In this document: one piece after another, positions 1-9,107 of the stretch
How the letters are laid out: every line of letters begins with the position of its first letter
Numbering within the stretch: the first letter of the stretch is position 1
Assembly (NCBI GenBank): GCA_964640655.1
Contig: CAZXFT010000013.1
Coordinates: forward strand, 1-64,000
Direction of reading: 5' to 3'
Length of the DNA: 64,000 bases
From: BJGO01 sp964640655
GTDB taxonomy: Bacteria > Bacteroidota > Bacteroidia > Chitinophagales > UBA10324
Translations under genes and position numbers: made by a program
The notes under the pieces: generated by a model
The model's input: the letters and a program-made list of their open reading frames with translations, nothing else
Database searches by the model: none
Told to the model about the DNA's origin: nothing

Positions 1-3000
1 ACTTAACGGTCAACAACACCTTAACATCAACCACAAACACAACCATCTGCGACAACCAGCTGCCATACTCTTGGAACGGCAACAACTACAATGCAGCAGG
101 TACATACAATGTGACCTTAACATCAGTGGCAGGATGTGACTCCGTAGCAACTCTGAACTTAACCGTTAACAACGAAACCACATCAACTACTAATATCACC
201 ATCTGTACAACACAACTGCCATATAGCTGGAATGGCAACAACTACAACGCATCGGGTACATTTAATATCACACTCACCAATGCTAATGGATGTGACAGTA
301 TAGCCACACTAAACCTGACCGTTAACGATGTGCTGACCACCAACATCAACGCACAGATTTGCACCGGACAGAGCTACACCTTACCTGATGGAAGTACAAC
401 AGGCACAACAGGGGTTTACACCTTTACATTAACATCAAGTGCAGGATGCGATTCAATAGTTACAGTTAACCTTCAGGTAAACGATGTGTTAACATCCACA
501 ACCGACATCGCCATCTGCGACAATCAGCTGCCATACTCTTGGAACGGCAACAACTATAATGCAGCAGGTACATACAATGTGACCTTAACATCAGTGGCAG
601 GATGTGACTCCGTAGCAACTCTGAACTTAACCGTTAACAACGAAACCACATCAACTACTAATATCACCATCTGTACAACACAACTGCCATATAGCTGGAA
701 TGGCAACAACTACAACGCATCGGGTACATTTAATATCACACTCACCAATGCTAATGGATGTGACAGTATAGCCACACTAAACCTGACCGTTAACGATGTG
801 CTGACCACCAACATCAACGCACAGATTTGCACCGGACAGAGCTACACCTTACCTGATGGAAGCACAACAGGCACAACAGGGGTTTACACCTTTAACTATA
901 CATCATCCGCCGGTTGCGATTCGATAGTAACCGTGAACCTGATTGTTAATGCCTTACCACAAGCAACTGCTGATGCAAGCAATACATCTTGCGGGCAAAC
1001 GAATGGATCCATCACATTGAATGTGAACGGGTCAAATCCATTTACATTCCAATGGAGTAATAATTCTACTACACAAAACATTAGTAACCTGACACCAAAT
1101 TCTTATACGGTTACGGTCACTGACAACAATGGTTGTAGCACTTCAGCTTCAGCAAATATAGACCCGTCAACTGCGGTTACACTCTCAACAACTGCGGTTT
1201 CAACCATATGCGGAGTTGATACGGGCTCTGTTAATCTGACCGTACTGACAGGTGTAGGACCTTATACATATGCATGGAGCACTGGTGCAACTACGCAAGA
1301 TATTAACAACCTGGGTGCAGGAATCTATACAGTAACTGTTACTGATGCAAATGGTTGTACAGCAAGCACCTCAGCCGGTGTAACCTGCGATGCACCACCA
1401 CCTTGTTTAATGACCGCCGGATTGTTGTCAACCAATGTTTCTTGTTTTAATAACTGTAATGGGCAGTTGGAATTAATCGTGAACAATGGTACTAATCCAC
1501 TCTTTATTGAATGGAGCATACCGGGTAGCGGCTTGATACAAAACTCATTGTGCGATGGTTCTTATTCAGTGACTGTTACAGACAATAATGGTTGTACCGC
1601 AACGGCTAATGCCAACATCACAGAACCAGATGAATTAACAGTTAATGCCAATGTTACTAATGTGGATTGTAATGGCGCATCTACAGGAGCAATCAGCATT
1701 ACAGTAAACGGAGGCACAGCTCCATACCAATATTTGTGGAATAATAGCAGCACCAACCAGGATTTGATCGATATCAACGCCAGTGTTTATAGTGTTACTG
1801 TTATAGATGCAAACTCTTGCTCCACATCATTAACCGAGATAATCAGTCAGCCTAATGCACTGATTTACTCAACTGCTGTAACTGATGAAAACTGTAATCA
1901 GGCAAATGCCTCGGCTGCTGTCAATGTTATCGGAGGTGTTCTGCCATACGTCTTCTCATGGAGTAATGGACTTACAGGAAGTTCAATTAACAATGTCAAT
2001 GCAGGCAGCTATCAGGTTACGTTAACCGATGGCAATCAGTGTACTGCTGTAATTAATGTGTCAATGGTTAACATTGCCGGTGACACAATAACACTGAGCG
2101 CAACATCTGCTTCACTCTGTGAAGGATCAAGTATGAGCTTAAGTGCTTCAGGAATGCAACAATACACATGGAGTCCTGCTGCAGGCTTAAGTAACAGTAC
2201 AGGATCGCAGGTAACAGTATATGCCGTACAATCTGTTGATTATACCGTTGCCGGTGTAGATGCCAATGGTTGTTTGGATACATCATACTTTAATCTTACA
2301 GCAAATCCATATGCCGTAGCATCATTTGCTGCAGATAGTGCATCAGGATGTACTCCACTTACAGTATACTTTAACAATTCCAGCACCAATGCCGATACAT
2401 ATCAATGGAACTTTGGAAATGGAAATTCATCAAGCGAGGCAACTCCTTCATCAACTTATACAACCGGTGATTACAATGTGACATTAATAGCATACTCTCC
2501 GTTTGGTTGCAACGATACCTTGACTTTGTACAATTACATTCATGCATACCCTGTCCCTACCGCAGACTTCACCTCTACTCCCGAACCAGGAACTATATTG
2601 GAAGTAAAAGATGCCACAATTACATTTATAAATCTGTCACAGGGAGCTATTGATTATCAGTGGTATTTCGGAGATGGTACTATGGATTCAATTAAGAACC
2701 CTGTTCATAAATATGATTCTGACTCCTTATTTGAAGTAATGTTAATTGCCATCAACCAGTATGGCTGTACAGATACTGCTTATCGCTATGAGCATATTGT
2801 GCCTGACGGAGTCGTATTTATTCCAAATACATTTACACCAAACGGTGATGGTATGAATGATGTGTTCCGTGTATATGGCAAGTCAATTAAGAATATAGAT
2901 ATGCGTGTTTATGATCGTTGGGGAGAAATGGTGTTCTTCTCAACCGACAGCGACCCTTATTGGGATGGTACCCTACAGGGTAAACCGATGAATACCGGTG

Positions 3001-3080
3001 TATTTGTTTATCTGATTCGCATAGACTTCCTCAGTGGTGTAAGCTGGTACCGTAAGGGAGATATTACCTTGCTGCGATAA
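1..3080 (+). CDS. Repetitive T9SS type B secreted adhesin, 5'-truncated by window edge
   Basis: The reading frame is open from base 3, so the true start and signal peptide lie upstream. The visible ~1026 residues are a cell-surface or secreted protein. First come six 52-residue repeats, each with two Cys and a GCDS(I/V) motif. Next are several SprB-like modules of the type 'xxYxWSNGxTTQxIxxLxxGxYxVTVTDxNGC', spanning roughly bases 950-2060. Then come two PKD-like domains (YQWNFGNG near base 2400, YQWYFGDG near 2660). The last ~90 residues are the gliding-motility-associated C-terminal domain (CHU_C/TIGR04131 type): FTPNGDGMNDVF, VYDRWGEMVF, then ending KGDITLLR. That domain is the known T9SS type B sorting signal, so export by T9SS is a family-based inference. 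Adhesion is inferred from the repeats only. The gene downstream, at base 3141, is unrelated. Confidence 0.9.
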   Translation, partial: LTVNNTLTSTTNTTICDNQLPYSWNGNNYNAAGTYNVTLTSVAGCDSVATLNLTVNNETTSTTNITICTTQLPYSWNGNNYNASGTFNITLTNANGCDSIATLNLTVNDVLTTNINAQICTGQSYTLPDGSTTGTTGVYTFTLTSSAGCDSIVTVNLQVNDVLTSTTDIAICDNQLPYSWNGNNYNAAGTYNVTLTSVAGCDSVATLNLTVNNETTSTTNITICTTQLPYSWNGNNYNASGTFNITLTNANGCDSIATLNLTVNDVLTTNINAQICTGQSYTLPDGSTTGTTGVYTFNYTSSAGCDSIVTVNLIVNALPQATADASNTSCGQTNGSITLNVNGSNPFTFQWSNNSTTQNISNLTPNSYTVTVTDNNGCSTSASANIDPSTAVTLSTTAVSTICGVDTGSVNLTVLTGVGPYTYAWSTGATTQDINNLGAGIYTVTVTDANGCTASTSAGVTCDAPPPCLMTAGLLSTNVSCFNNCNGQLELIVNNGTNPLFIEWSIPGSGLIQNSLCDGSYSVTVTDNNGCTATANANITEPDELTVNANVTNVDCNGASTGAISITVNGGTAPYQYLWNNSSTNQDLIDINASVYSVTVIDANSCSTSLTEIISQPNALIYSTAVTDENCNQANASAAVNVIGGVLPYVFSWSNGLTGSSINNVNAGSYQVTLTDGNQCTAVINVSMVNIAGDTITLSATSASLCEGSSMSLSASGMQQYTWSPAAGLSNSTGSQVTVYAVQSVDYTVAGVDANGCLDTSYFNLTANPYAVASFAADSASGCTPLTVYFNNSSTNADTYQWNFGNGNSSSEATPSSTYTTGDYNVTLIAYSPFGCNDTLTLYNYIHAYPVPTADFTSTPEPGTILEVKDATITFINLSQGAIDYQWYFGDGTMDSIKNPVHKYDSDSLFEVMLIAINQYGCTDTAYRYEHIVPDGVVFIPNTFTPNGDGMNDVFRVYGKSIKNIDMRVYDRWGEMVFFSTDSDPYWDGTLQGKPMNTGVFVYLIRIDFLSGVSWYRKGDITLLR
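15..950 (+). repeat. Six tandem 156-bp repeats in ABCABC order (468-bp higher-order period)
   Basis: Unit boundaries fall exactly every 156 bp, at 15, 171, 327, 483, 639 and 795. Each unit encodes 52 residues. Units 1 and 4, 2 and 5, and 3 and 6 are the most alike. About 48-426 and 516-894 differ at only three positions by eye (C/T, C/T, T/C), whereas neighbouring units are clearly diverged. The array runs out of the window on the left, so its copy number is unknown. The A-type boundary before base 48 is more diverged, which suggests it is the edge of the last duplicated block. Confidence 0.93.
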
Positions 3081-3140
3081 ACTCTACTTCGCTGCTTCAT
3101 TGTTACTTTATTATTTTAGCACCCCTAAATAATTATTGTC

Positions 3141-3512
3141 ATGGCTATAGAAATAACCGGAAAAGTAATGCAGGTAATGCAGCCTGTAACAGGTGAAAGT
3201 GCAAAAGGTTCCTGGAAAAAACAGGAGTTTATCATTGAAACAATTGATCAATATCCAAAGAAAGTTGTCTTCAATGTTTGGGGAGATAAAACATCTCTAT
3301 TGCAAAATCTTAATCCCGGCACCGAAGTAAAAGTTTCATTTAATCCTGAATCGCGAGAATACAATGGCCGCTGGTTTACTGAGTTGCGCGCATGGCGAAT
3401 CGATGTTGGCTCTGCGGTAACAGCAAATTCAAATTATAATGCTCATCCCCGTCAGGACTTTGATACACCTATGGCTCCACCTGCCGAGTTCAAAGACGAT
3501 CTGCCATTCTAA
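3141..3512 (+). CDS. DUF3127 single-strand-binding-like small protein with SSB-type tail
   Basis: This 123-residue protein resembles DUF3127, a Bacteroidota family with a predicted OB fold. The start MAIEITGKV, the internal KKQEFIIET and the FNVWGDK stretch fit that family. The last residues are KDDLPF, the same acidic DDLPF ending as the ssb product at 28881. In true SSB proteins this tail docks repair and replication proteins. The middle part (about 95-115) is low-complexity Asn/Ala/Pro, like an SSB linker. It is followed 24 bases later by pheS. Binding single-stranded DNA or the SSB interactome is inference; the family has no settled function that I can name. Confidence 0.75.
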   Translation: MAIEITGKVMQVMQPVTGESAKGSWKKQEFIIETIDQYPKKVVFNVWGDKTSLLQNLNPGTEVKVSFNPESREYNGRWFTELRAWRIDVGSAVTANSNYNAHPRQDFDTPMAPPAEFKDDLPF

Positions 3513-3536
3513 CAATTAGTTAATCATAATTTTTTA

Positions 3537-4535
3537 ATGCAGGAAGTACTGGATAGGCTCAGTGCACTTAAGAATGAGTTGAACGCAGTAGCAATAAAGG
3601 ACATTGCACAACTCGAGGAATTTCGCATTCGCTTTTTGGGAAGTAAGAATGTGCTGAAGGATGTTTTTGCCGAAATGAAAAACATACCTCCTGCTGAGCG
3701 CAAAACTTTTGGTGAAAGGATCAATGAGGTGAAGCAGCTGGCTGAAGCCAAATTCGAAGAGTTGAAATCACAACTTGGAAACGGCAGTAAAACTTCTGTA
3801 AATAAACCGGACATCACATTACCCGGCGATGCATCAAGTATTGGTTCTTTGCACCCGGTGACTATTGTTCGTAATCAGGTAGTGGACATTTTTTCTCGCA
3901 TTGGTTTTTCTGTTGCAACAGGTCCTGATATTGAAGATGAGTGGCACAATTTCACCGCTTTGAATACACCACAAGACCATCCAGCGCGCGACATGACTGA
4001 TACATTTTATATTGGTGTCAATCCCGATATCGTTTTACGCTCTCAAACTTCTACCGTTCAGGTGCGCACAATGGAAAAACAAAAACCACCTATCAGGATT
4101 GTTGCTCCCGGTCGGGTTTATCGTAACGAAACCATTTCATACAAACACCACGTTTACTTTCATCAGCTTGAAGGATTATACATTGATAAAAATGTTTCCT
4201 TCTCCGATTTGAAACAAACGTTGTATTACTTCATCAAAGAATTTTTCGGCGACGATTTTAATATTCGCTTCCGTCCCTCATACTTCCCGTTCACTGAGCC
4301 TTCAGGTGAGTTAGACATAGCTCATAAAAGCAATCCCAAATGGATGGAAATATTGGGCTGCGGTATGGTTCACCCTCAGGTACTGACCAATTGCGGCATA
4401 GATGCCGCACAATACACCGGCTTTGCTTTTGGTTTGGGTATAGAACGCCTCGCCATGCTTAAATACGGCATCACGGACATTCGCACACTTTACGACAATG
4501 ATGTAAGGGTGCTGAAGCAATTTGTGAATGCTTAG
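3537..4535 (+). CDS. pheS: Phenylalanine--tRNA ligase alpha subunit
   Basis: PheS is the catalytic alpha subunit of the alpha2beta2 enzyme that charges tRNA-Phe with phenylalanine in the cytoplasm. At 332 residues it has normal length. Residues ~1-90 are the N-terminal helical coiled-coil region that contacts tRNA. The class II synthetase core follows. Motif 2 is seen as GRVYRNETISYKHHVYFHQ (about 190-210), and motif 3 as GFAFGLGIERLAML from residue 295. FTEPSGELDI is also typical. pheT is not adjacent, which is usual in Bacteroidota. The ATG lies 24 bases after the DUF3127 stop, so the two may be co-transcribed. Confidence 0.97.
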   Translation: MQEVLDRLSALKNELNAVAIKDIAQLEEFRIRFLGSKNVLKDVFAEMKNIPPAERKTFGERINEVKQLAEAKFEELKSQLGNGSKTSVNKPDITLPGDASSIGSLHPVTIVRNQVVDIFSRIGFSVATGPDIEDEWHNFTALNTPQDHPARDMTDTFYIGVNPDIVLRSQTSTVQVRTMEKQKPPIRIVAPGRVYRNETISYKHHVYFHQLEGLYIDKNVSFSDLKQTLYYFIKEFFGDDFNIRFRPSYFPFTEPSGELDIAHKSNPKWMEILGCGMVHPQVLTNCGIDAAQYTGFAFGLGIERLAMLKYGITDIRTLYDNDVRVLKQFVNA

Positions 4536-4601
4536 TATTAATTATCTGATGATGTAAGTCATCAACTCAATCGTTACTGTTTAATTAATTTCACACACAT
4601 C

Positions 4602-5888
4602 ATGTCATCATCTGCTGCACCAGTTTTCAGACGAATAGACGCATCGCGTCTTGACTTTGCCGACCCGTTAAGAGATTTCAGAAAGAAATTTTTTATTCCA
4701 AAACATAAAGGCAAGGAATGTATCTATCTCACAGGAAATTCTTTGGGCTTGCAACCCAAGCAAACCAGAAATTATATTAAACAAGAACTCGACGACTGGG
4801 CAGACCTTGGTGTGGAAGCGCATTTTCAAGGAAAAAATCCTTGGTTCTTTTATCATCACTTTTGTGAGGAAGTAATAGAGGAGATTATAGGAGCCCATAA
4901 AAATGAAGTGGCTGCCATGGGATCACTCACCAATAATTTGCACCTGTTGATGGTGTCTTTTTATCGTCCATCCAAACAACGATTTAAGATATTGATGGAG
5001 GCCAATGCGTTTCCATCAGATCAATATGCAATAGAGTCACAAGTGCGGTATCATAGTTATAATCCTAATGAGGCCATTATTGAAATAGCTCCGCGTCAAG
5101 GCGAATTGCAATGGCGCACCGAAGACATTCTGGCCGCTATAGATAAACATCAAAACGAATTAGCATTGGTATTAATGAGTGGTGTTAACTATCTGAATGG
5201 TCAATACTTTAATTTGAAAGAGATAACTGCCAAGGCTCATCAACACAACATACTTTGTGGCTTTGATCTAGCACACGCTGCCGGCAATGTCCCCTTACAA
5301 CTTCACGACTGGCAGGTTGATTTTGCTTGCTGGTGCAGTTATAAATATTTAAACAGCGGCCCTGGTGGTGTGGCTGGAATATTTGTTCATGACAAGCATG
5401 GCAATAATCCTCAGCTGCCGCGCTTTGCAGGATGGTGGGGCAACAGTGAAAAAACACGTTTCGAAATGAAGAAAGGATTTGTTCCTCAACAAGGTGCTGC
5501 AGGCTGGCAATTGAGTAATGCACCGGTACTACACATGGCTGCACATCGTGCCTCACTCGATATTTTTAAGGAAGCCGGAATGCAAAGACTGCGTGAAAAA
5601 AGTTACAAGTTGAACTACGTGCTTAATGCCATCGTCGAAGAGTATAATCAAAATGCAAGCATTAGGTTGACATGCATCACTCCTCAGAATTTCGATGAAC
5701 GAGGATGTCAGTCATCTTTCATTGCCTCGCACGATGGAAAAAAATTATTCGATATGCTTACACAAGCGGGTGTTGTGGCCGACTGGCGCGAACCTAATGT
5801 TATTCGTATGTCGCCGGTTCCACTTTATAATTCCTACATGGATTTATTTCGTCTCAAAGAAATTTTACTCAACATCTCAAAATATTAA
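4602..5888 (+). CDS. kynU: Kynureninase
   Basis: This is a PLP enzyme that splits L-kynurenine to anthranilate, or 3-hydroxykynurenine to 3-hydroxyanthranilate, plus alanine. It has 428 residues, normal for the family. The N-terminal YLTGNSLGLQP, the GFDLAHAAGN motif (Asp contacts the PLP ring nitrogen) and the PLP-lysine motif SYKYLNSGPGG (Lys about residue 248) are all present. The FAGWWG stretch further on is characteristic of kynureninase. The kmo ATG starts three bases after this stop, so both are made from one operon. With Kmo the preferred substrate is probably 3-hydroxykynurenine, on the route from tryptophan to quinolinate and NAD. Confidence 0.96.
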   Translation: MSSSAAPVFRRIDASRLDFADPLRDFRKKFFIPKHKGKECIYLTGNSLGLQPKQTRNYIKQELDDWADLGVEAHFQGKNPWFFYHHFCEEVIEEIIGAHKNEVAAMGSLTNNLHLLMVSFYRPSKQRFKILMEANAFPSDQYAIESQVRYHSYNPNEAIIEIAPRQGELQWRTEDILAAIDKHQNELALVLMSGVNYLNGQYFNLKEITAKAHQHNILCGFDLAHAAGNVPLQLHDWQVDFACWCSYKYLNSGPGGVAGIFVHDKHGNNPQLPRFAGWWGNSEKTRFEMKKGFVPQQGAAGWQLSNAPVLHMAAHRASLDIFKEAGMQRLREKSYKLNYVLNAIVEEYNQNASIRLTCITPQNFDERGCQSSFIASHDGKKLFDMLTQAGVVADWREPNVIRMSPVPLYNSYMDLFRLKEILLNISKY

Positions 5889-5891
5889 ACT

Positions 5892-7220
5892 ATGAGTTTA
5901 CAGGCAGAACGCATCAGCATACTTGGCGCAGGATTAGTAGGCAGTTTACTCGCCATCTATTTAGCAAAGCGCGGTTACCGGGTAGATGTTTACGAACGCC
6001 GTGGCGATATGCGCAAGAATCGCATGTCAGCGGGGAAATCAATTAATTTGGCTTTGAGTGAGCGTGGATGGACCGCATTAGAGCGTGTTGGCATTCGTAA
6101 AGAAATTGAAGATGTAGCCATACCTATGAAAGGCCGTATGGTGCACAATACGGATGGTACACTTTCTTTTCAGCCCTATGGAAAAGAGGGTCAAGCCATA
6201 TATAGTGTATCACGTGGTGGTTTGAATTGTACTCTGATGGATTGTGCTGAAAAATTTCCAAACATTCAGATTTTTTTTAATCAGAAAGTTGAAGAGGTGA
6301 ATTTGAAAGAAAAATATTTCAAGGTTGAACAGGAAGACGGCAAAATAAAGGATATTCAGTATGAAAAACTATTTGGTGCCGATGGGGCCTTCTCTGCTTT
6401 GCGCGCTGCTTTGCAGCGCACCGACCGTTTTGAATATTCTCAGTCGTACATTGAACATGGTTACAAAGAGCTAACCATACCGACTCATGAAGATGGTAGT
6501 TTTAAAATGGAGAAAAACGCTCTGCACATTTGGCCGCGCAAAAATTTTATGCTTATTGCCTTGCCAAATCTTGATGGTTCGTTCACGTGCACATTGTTCT
6601 TTCAGTTTGATGGAGAAGAGTCGTTCAGTGCCATCAATACACGCGAACAAGCACAGGCCTTCTTCCAAAAGTATTTTCCTGATGCCATAGAAAAAATGCC
6701 CGGCTATCTCGACGACTTTTTCTCTAACCCAACCTCTTCTTTGGTTACCGTGCGTTGTTATCCCTGGGTGTTTGAAGACAGTGCCTGTTTAATAGGTGAT
6801 GCTGCACATGCCATTGTGCCTTTCTTTGGTCAGGGAATGAATTGTGGTTTTGAAGATTGCCGCATTTTCGACGAGTTGATGTCTCAGCATAAGGATTGGA
6901 GTTCGTTATTTCAAGCTTATCAGAAATCGCGTAAATCCAATGCCGATGCCATAGCCCACCTGGCCTTGAATAATTTTATTGAGATGCGCGACCTTGTTGC
7001 CGACCCACATTTCCTGAGCAAGAAAAAAATAGAATCGCGCATTGCACAGCTTTTCCCCGAGCAATTTATTTCTGCATACGGAATGGTATCGTTTACAAAT
7101 ATTCCATACAGCGAAGCACTACATAGAGGTAAACAACAGAACGAAGTTCTGGAGCAACTGGCCAAGGTAGATGTGCTTAACGATGAAATAATTTCTCAAC
7201 AGGCTAAATCAATCCTATAA
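5892..7220 (+). CDS. kmo: Kynurenine 3-monooxygenase (FAD-dependent)
   Basis: This enzyme hydroxylates L-kynurenine to 3-hydroxykynurenine using NADPH and O2. The protein has 442 residues. The FAD-binding Rossmann motif is GAGLVGS at residues 12-18, followed by the acidic VYERR strand end. The second FAD motif, GDAAHAIVPFFGQGMN, starts at residue 302 and is the sequence typical of KMO. The family's INLALSERG is present near residue 50. The C-terminal region (about 380-442) lacks an obvious membrane anchor, unlike the eukaryotic enzyme. Coupling to kynU, with a three-base gap, supports the pathway assignment. The other quinolinate-pathway genes are not in this window. Confidence 0.96.
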   Translation: MSLQAERISILGAGLVGSLLAIYLAKRGYRVDVYERRGDMRKNRMSAGKSINLALSERGWTALERVGIRKEIEDVAIPMKGRMVHNTDGTLSFQPYGKEGQAIYSVSRGGLNCTLMDCAEKFPNIQIFFNQKVEEVNLKEKYFKVEQEDGKIKDIQYEKLFGADGAFSALRAALQRTDRFEYSQSYIEHGYKELTIPTHEDGSFKMEKNALHIWPRKNFMLIALPNLDGSFTCTLFFQFDGEESFSAINTREQAQAFFQKYFPDAIEKMPGYLDDFFSNPTSSLVTVRCYPWVFEDSACLIGDAAHAIVPFFGQGMNCGFEDCRIFDELMSQHKDWSSLFQAYQKSRKSNADAIAHLALNNFIEMRDLVADPHFLSKKKIESRIAQLFPEQFISAYGMVSFTNIPYSEALHRGKQQNEVLEQLAKVDVLNDEIISQQAKSIL

Positions 7221-7224
7221 TTAT

Positions 7225-7232
7225 TATGTTTG
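7225..7232 (+). promoter_or_regulatory. Possible -7 element upstream of mscL
   Basis: TATGTTTG matches the Bacteroidota -7 consensus TAnnTTTG and lies 26 bases before the mscL ATG. I see no TTG at the expected 17-23 base distance upstream, so this is a half-supported promoter. Confidence 0.35.
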
Positions 7233-7258
7233 TGATGTACTAAAACCCAATTTAACTT

Positions 7259-7654
7259 ATGAGTATGATAAAAGAATTCAGAGACTTTGCCATGAAAGGT
7301 AACCTCGTTGACATTGCCGTGGGCTTCGTAATGGGAGCTGCTTTTGCAAAAGTAACCGGCTCTTTTATTAACGGCATAGTCATGCCTGTTGTTGGACTTA
7401 TTCAAGGCAAAGACCTGAGCGAATGGAAACTTGTTTTGAAAGAAGCTGCCGAAGGAAATAGTGAAGTAGCAATCAGTTATGGTACTTTCATCTCAGTAAC
7501 CATAGAATTTATCATTGTTGCATTTGTAATGTTTATGGTCATTAAGGGAATGAACAGTATGAAGAAAAAAGAAGCTGCCGCACCTGCTGCACCTCCTGCT
7601 CCAAGCAAAGAGGAAGTGCTGCTTGCAGAAATCCGTGACCTGCTCAAAAAATAA
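7259..7654 (+). CDS. mscL: Large-conductance mechanosensitive channel MscL
   Basis: MscL is a homopentameric inner-membrane channel that opens on hypo-osmotic shock. The protein has 131 residues. N-terminal FRDFAMKGNLVDIAVGFVMG is the family signature (amphipathic helix plus start of the pore-lining TM1). TM1 spans about 15-45 and TM2 about 78-100, with a short periplasmic loop between them. The tail has an Ala/Pro-rich linker (AAAPAAPPAPS) and a C-terminal helix ending LLKK, which forms the cytoplasmic bundle. The ATG lies 38 bases after kmo. Confidence 0.96.
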   Translation: MSMIKEFRDFAMKGNLVDIAVGFVMGAAFAKVTGSFINGIVMPVVGLIQGKDLSEWKLVLKEAAEGNSEVAISYGTFISVTIEFIIVAFVMFMVIKGMNSMKKKEAAAPAAPPAPSKEEVLLAEIRDLLKK

Positions 7655-7685
7655 TTTTTCCAACCTAACTCTTTAATCTTCTGAC

Positions 7686-8648
7686 ATGAAAAAGATGCTC
7701 TTTCTTTTTTGTGCTTGTTTGGCATTTGCTCTTGCATCACAGGCACAGGAAACTATTAAATGCGATACCTGCTGGAAACGCAGTTTGTTTAGCTCACTCA
7801 ACTTCAGTCAAACCAGTTTCACCAATTGGTCGGCGGGAGGTGATAACAACGTGGCATTGCTGGCCATAACCAATGGATTCTACAACTATAAAGCTGCCGA
7901 TGGTCACCAAACCTGGGACAACAGCCTGGATTTAGCTTATGGTATTGTTAAGAATGGAATACAACCTTTCCGTAAAAACGATGACCGTATTGAACTGATT
8001 TCAAAATACGGACACAAAGCATTCTACAAAGTTTACTATGCCGGGTTACTCAATTTCCGTTCTCAGTTTGCACCCGGGTATAATTTCCCGAACGACAGTG
8101 TAGTAGTATCGCGCTTTTTAGCACCTGCCTGGCTTATTGCTTCAATGGGTTTAGATTGGAAACCCAACGATTTCTTCAGCATGTATTTGTCACCTGTCAC
8201 TGGCCGTTTCACATTTGTTATGGATCAAACATTGGCCGATCAGGGAGCATACGGTGTTGATCCTGCAGTTTATCAGAATGTGCTCGATACCGCAGGTAAT
8301 GTTGTAGGAATAGTAAAAGTGCAGGATGGCAAAACTCTGCGTCCGGAGTTTGGTGCAATGATGAGTATGAAGTTTCAGAAAGATGTTGTGAAGAATGTGA
8401 ATGTTCGCACACGTTTGGACTTATTTAATAACTACACGGATAAAAACAAGCCTAACCGTAAAAACATAGACGTAACCTGGGAAACAGCTATCACGATGAA
8501 GATTAACAAGTATATCTCTTCATCTATTCTAACTACATTATTGTACGATAATGACATTCCATATATTGACCGTGAAGGAGTGATGTATGGTCCACGCGTA
8601 CAGTTTAAGCAACTGCTGGGTATTGGCTTTTCGATTAAGCTGCAATAA
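7686..8648 (+). CDS. DUF3078 secreted / outer-membrane-type protein
   Basis: This 320-residue protein begins with a clear signal peptide, MKKMLFLFCACLAFALASQAQ, with cleavage likely after the Ala-Gln-Ala region. The mature protein contains LNFSQTSFTNWSAGG, which with the later MGLDWKP and SMYLSP segments fits DUF3078, a Bacteroidota family. Alternating hydrophobic and polar strands and the final F-x-I-K-L-Q pattern suggest a beta-barrel outer-membrane protein; that is inference. It lies 31 bases after mscL and converges with the next gene, whose stop is two bases away. Confidence 0.75.
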   Translation: MKKMLFLFCACLAFALASQAQETIKCDTCWKRSLFSSLNFSQTSFTNWSAGGDNNVALLAITNGFYNYKAADGHQTWDNSLDLAYGIVKNGIQPFRKNDDRIELISKYGHKAFYKVYYAGLLNFRSQFAPGYNFPNDSVVVSRFLAPAWLIASMGLDWKPNDFFSMYLSPVTGRFTFVMDQTLADQGAYGVDPAVYQNVLDTAGNVVGIVKVQDGKTLRPEFGAMMSMKFQKDVVKNVNVRTRLDLFNNYTDKNKPNRKNIDVTWETAITMKINKYISSSILTTLLYDNDIPYIDREGVMYGPRVQFKQLLGIGFSIKLQ

Positions 8649-8650
8649 CA

Positions 8651-8995
8651 TTACTGCCCCTGCAATGCCTGCCAGTATTCAACAGCTCGGCGCAGGTGAG
8701 GAATGACAATAGTGCCACCTACAATTGAAGCTACAGAAAATATTTCAAACATTTCTTCTGTAGTAACCCCTTGTTCTTTACATTTTCCTAAATGATATTT
8801 AACGCAATCGTCACAACGCAGCACCATACTGGATACTAACCCAAGCATCTCTTTGATTTTGGTGCTTAGGGCTCCTTCGGAGTATGTATTAGTGTCGAGA
8901 TTAAAAAGTCGGTTGATGACTTTATTATTCTGCGATAAAATCTGTTCGTTCATCCTGCTTCTGTAATCGTTGAACTGCTGAATTAATTCACTCAT
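8651..8995 (-). CDS. Carboxymuconolactone decarboxylase / AhpD-like protein
   Basis: This 114-residue protein belongs to the CMD/AhpD fold. The redox motif CDDCVKYHLG (Cys61, Cys64, His68) matches the CxxC...H site of alkylhydroperoxidase-type members, so a thiol-redox role is more likely than lactone decarboxylation. VASIVGGTIVIPHLRRAVEYW at the C-terminus is typical of the fold. I chose the ATG at 8995. The frame could extend to a TTG at 9019, but the extra eight residues are unlike the family. Confidence 0.8.
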   Translation of the reverse strand: MSELIQQFNDYRSRMNEQILSQNNKVINRLFNLDTNTYSEGALSTKIKEMLGLVSSMVLRCDDCVKYHLGKCKEQGVTTEEMFEIFSVASIVGGTIVIPHLRRAVEYWQALQGQ

Positions 8996-9107
8996 ATAAT
9001 TTATGTCATTTTGATGCAATAAAAATCCTCATTATCTGTCTATATTTCAGTCGAATTGTTACATTTCAAAAAAATCAAAAAATAACTAAAGAACATAAAT
9101 TAAGACG

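Noticed and set aside
15..950. Possible CRISPR array from the regular repeats
   Set aside because: The period is 156 bp, there are no unique spacers, and the whole array is in one open frame encoding protein.
5209..5556. Minus-strand frame of about 115 codons inside kynU
   Set aside because: It overlaps a complete kynureninase in the other strand, and has His/Cys/Gln-rich composition typical of an antisense shadow.
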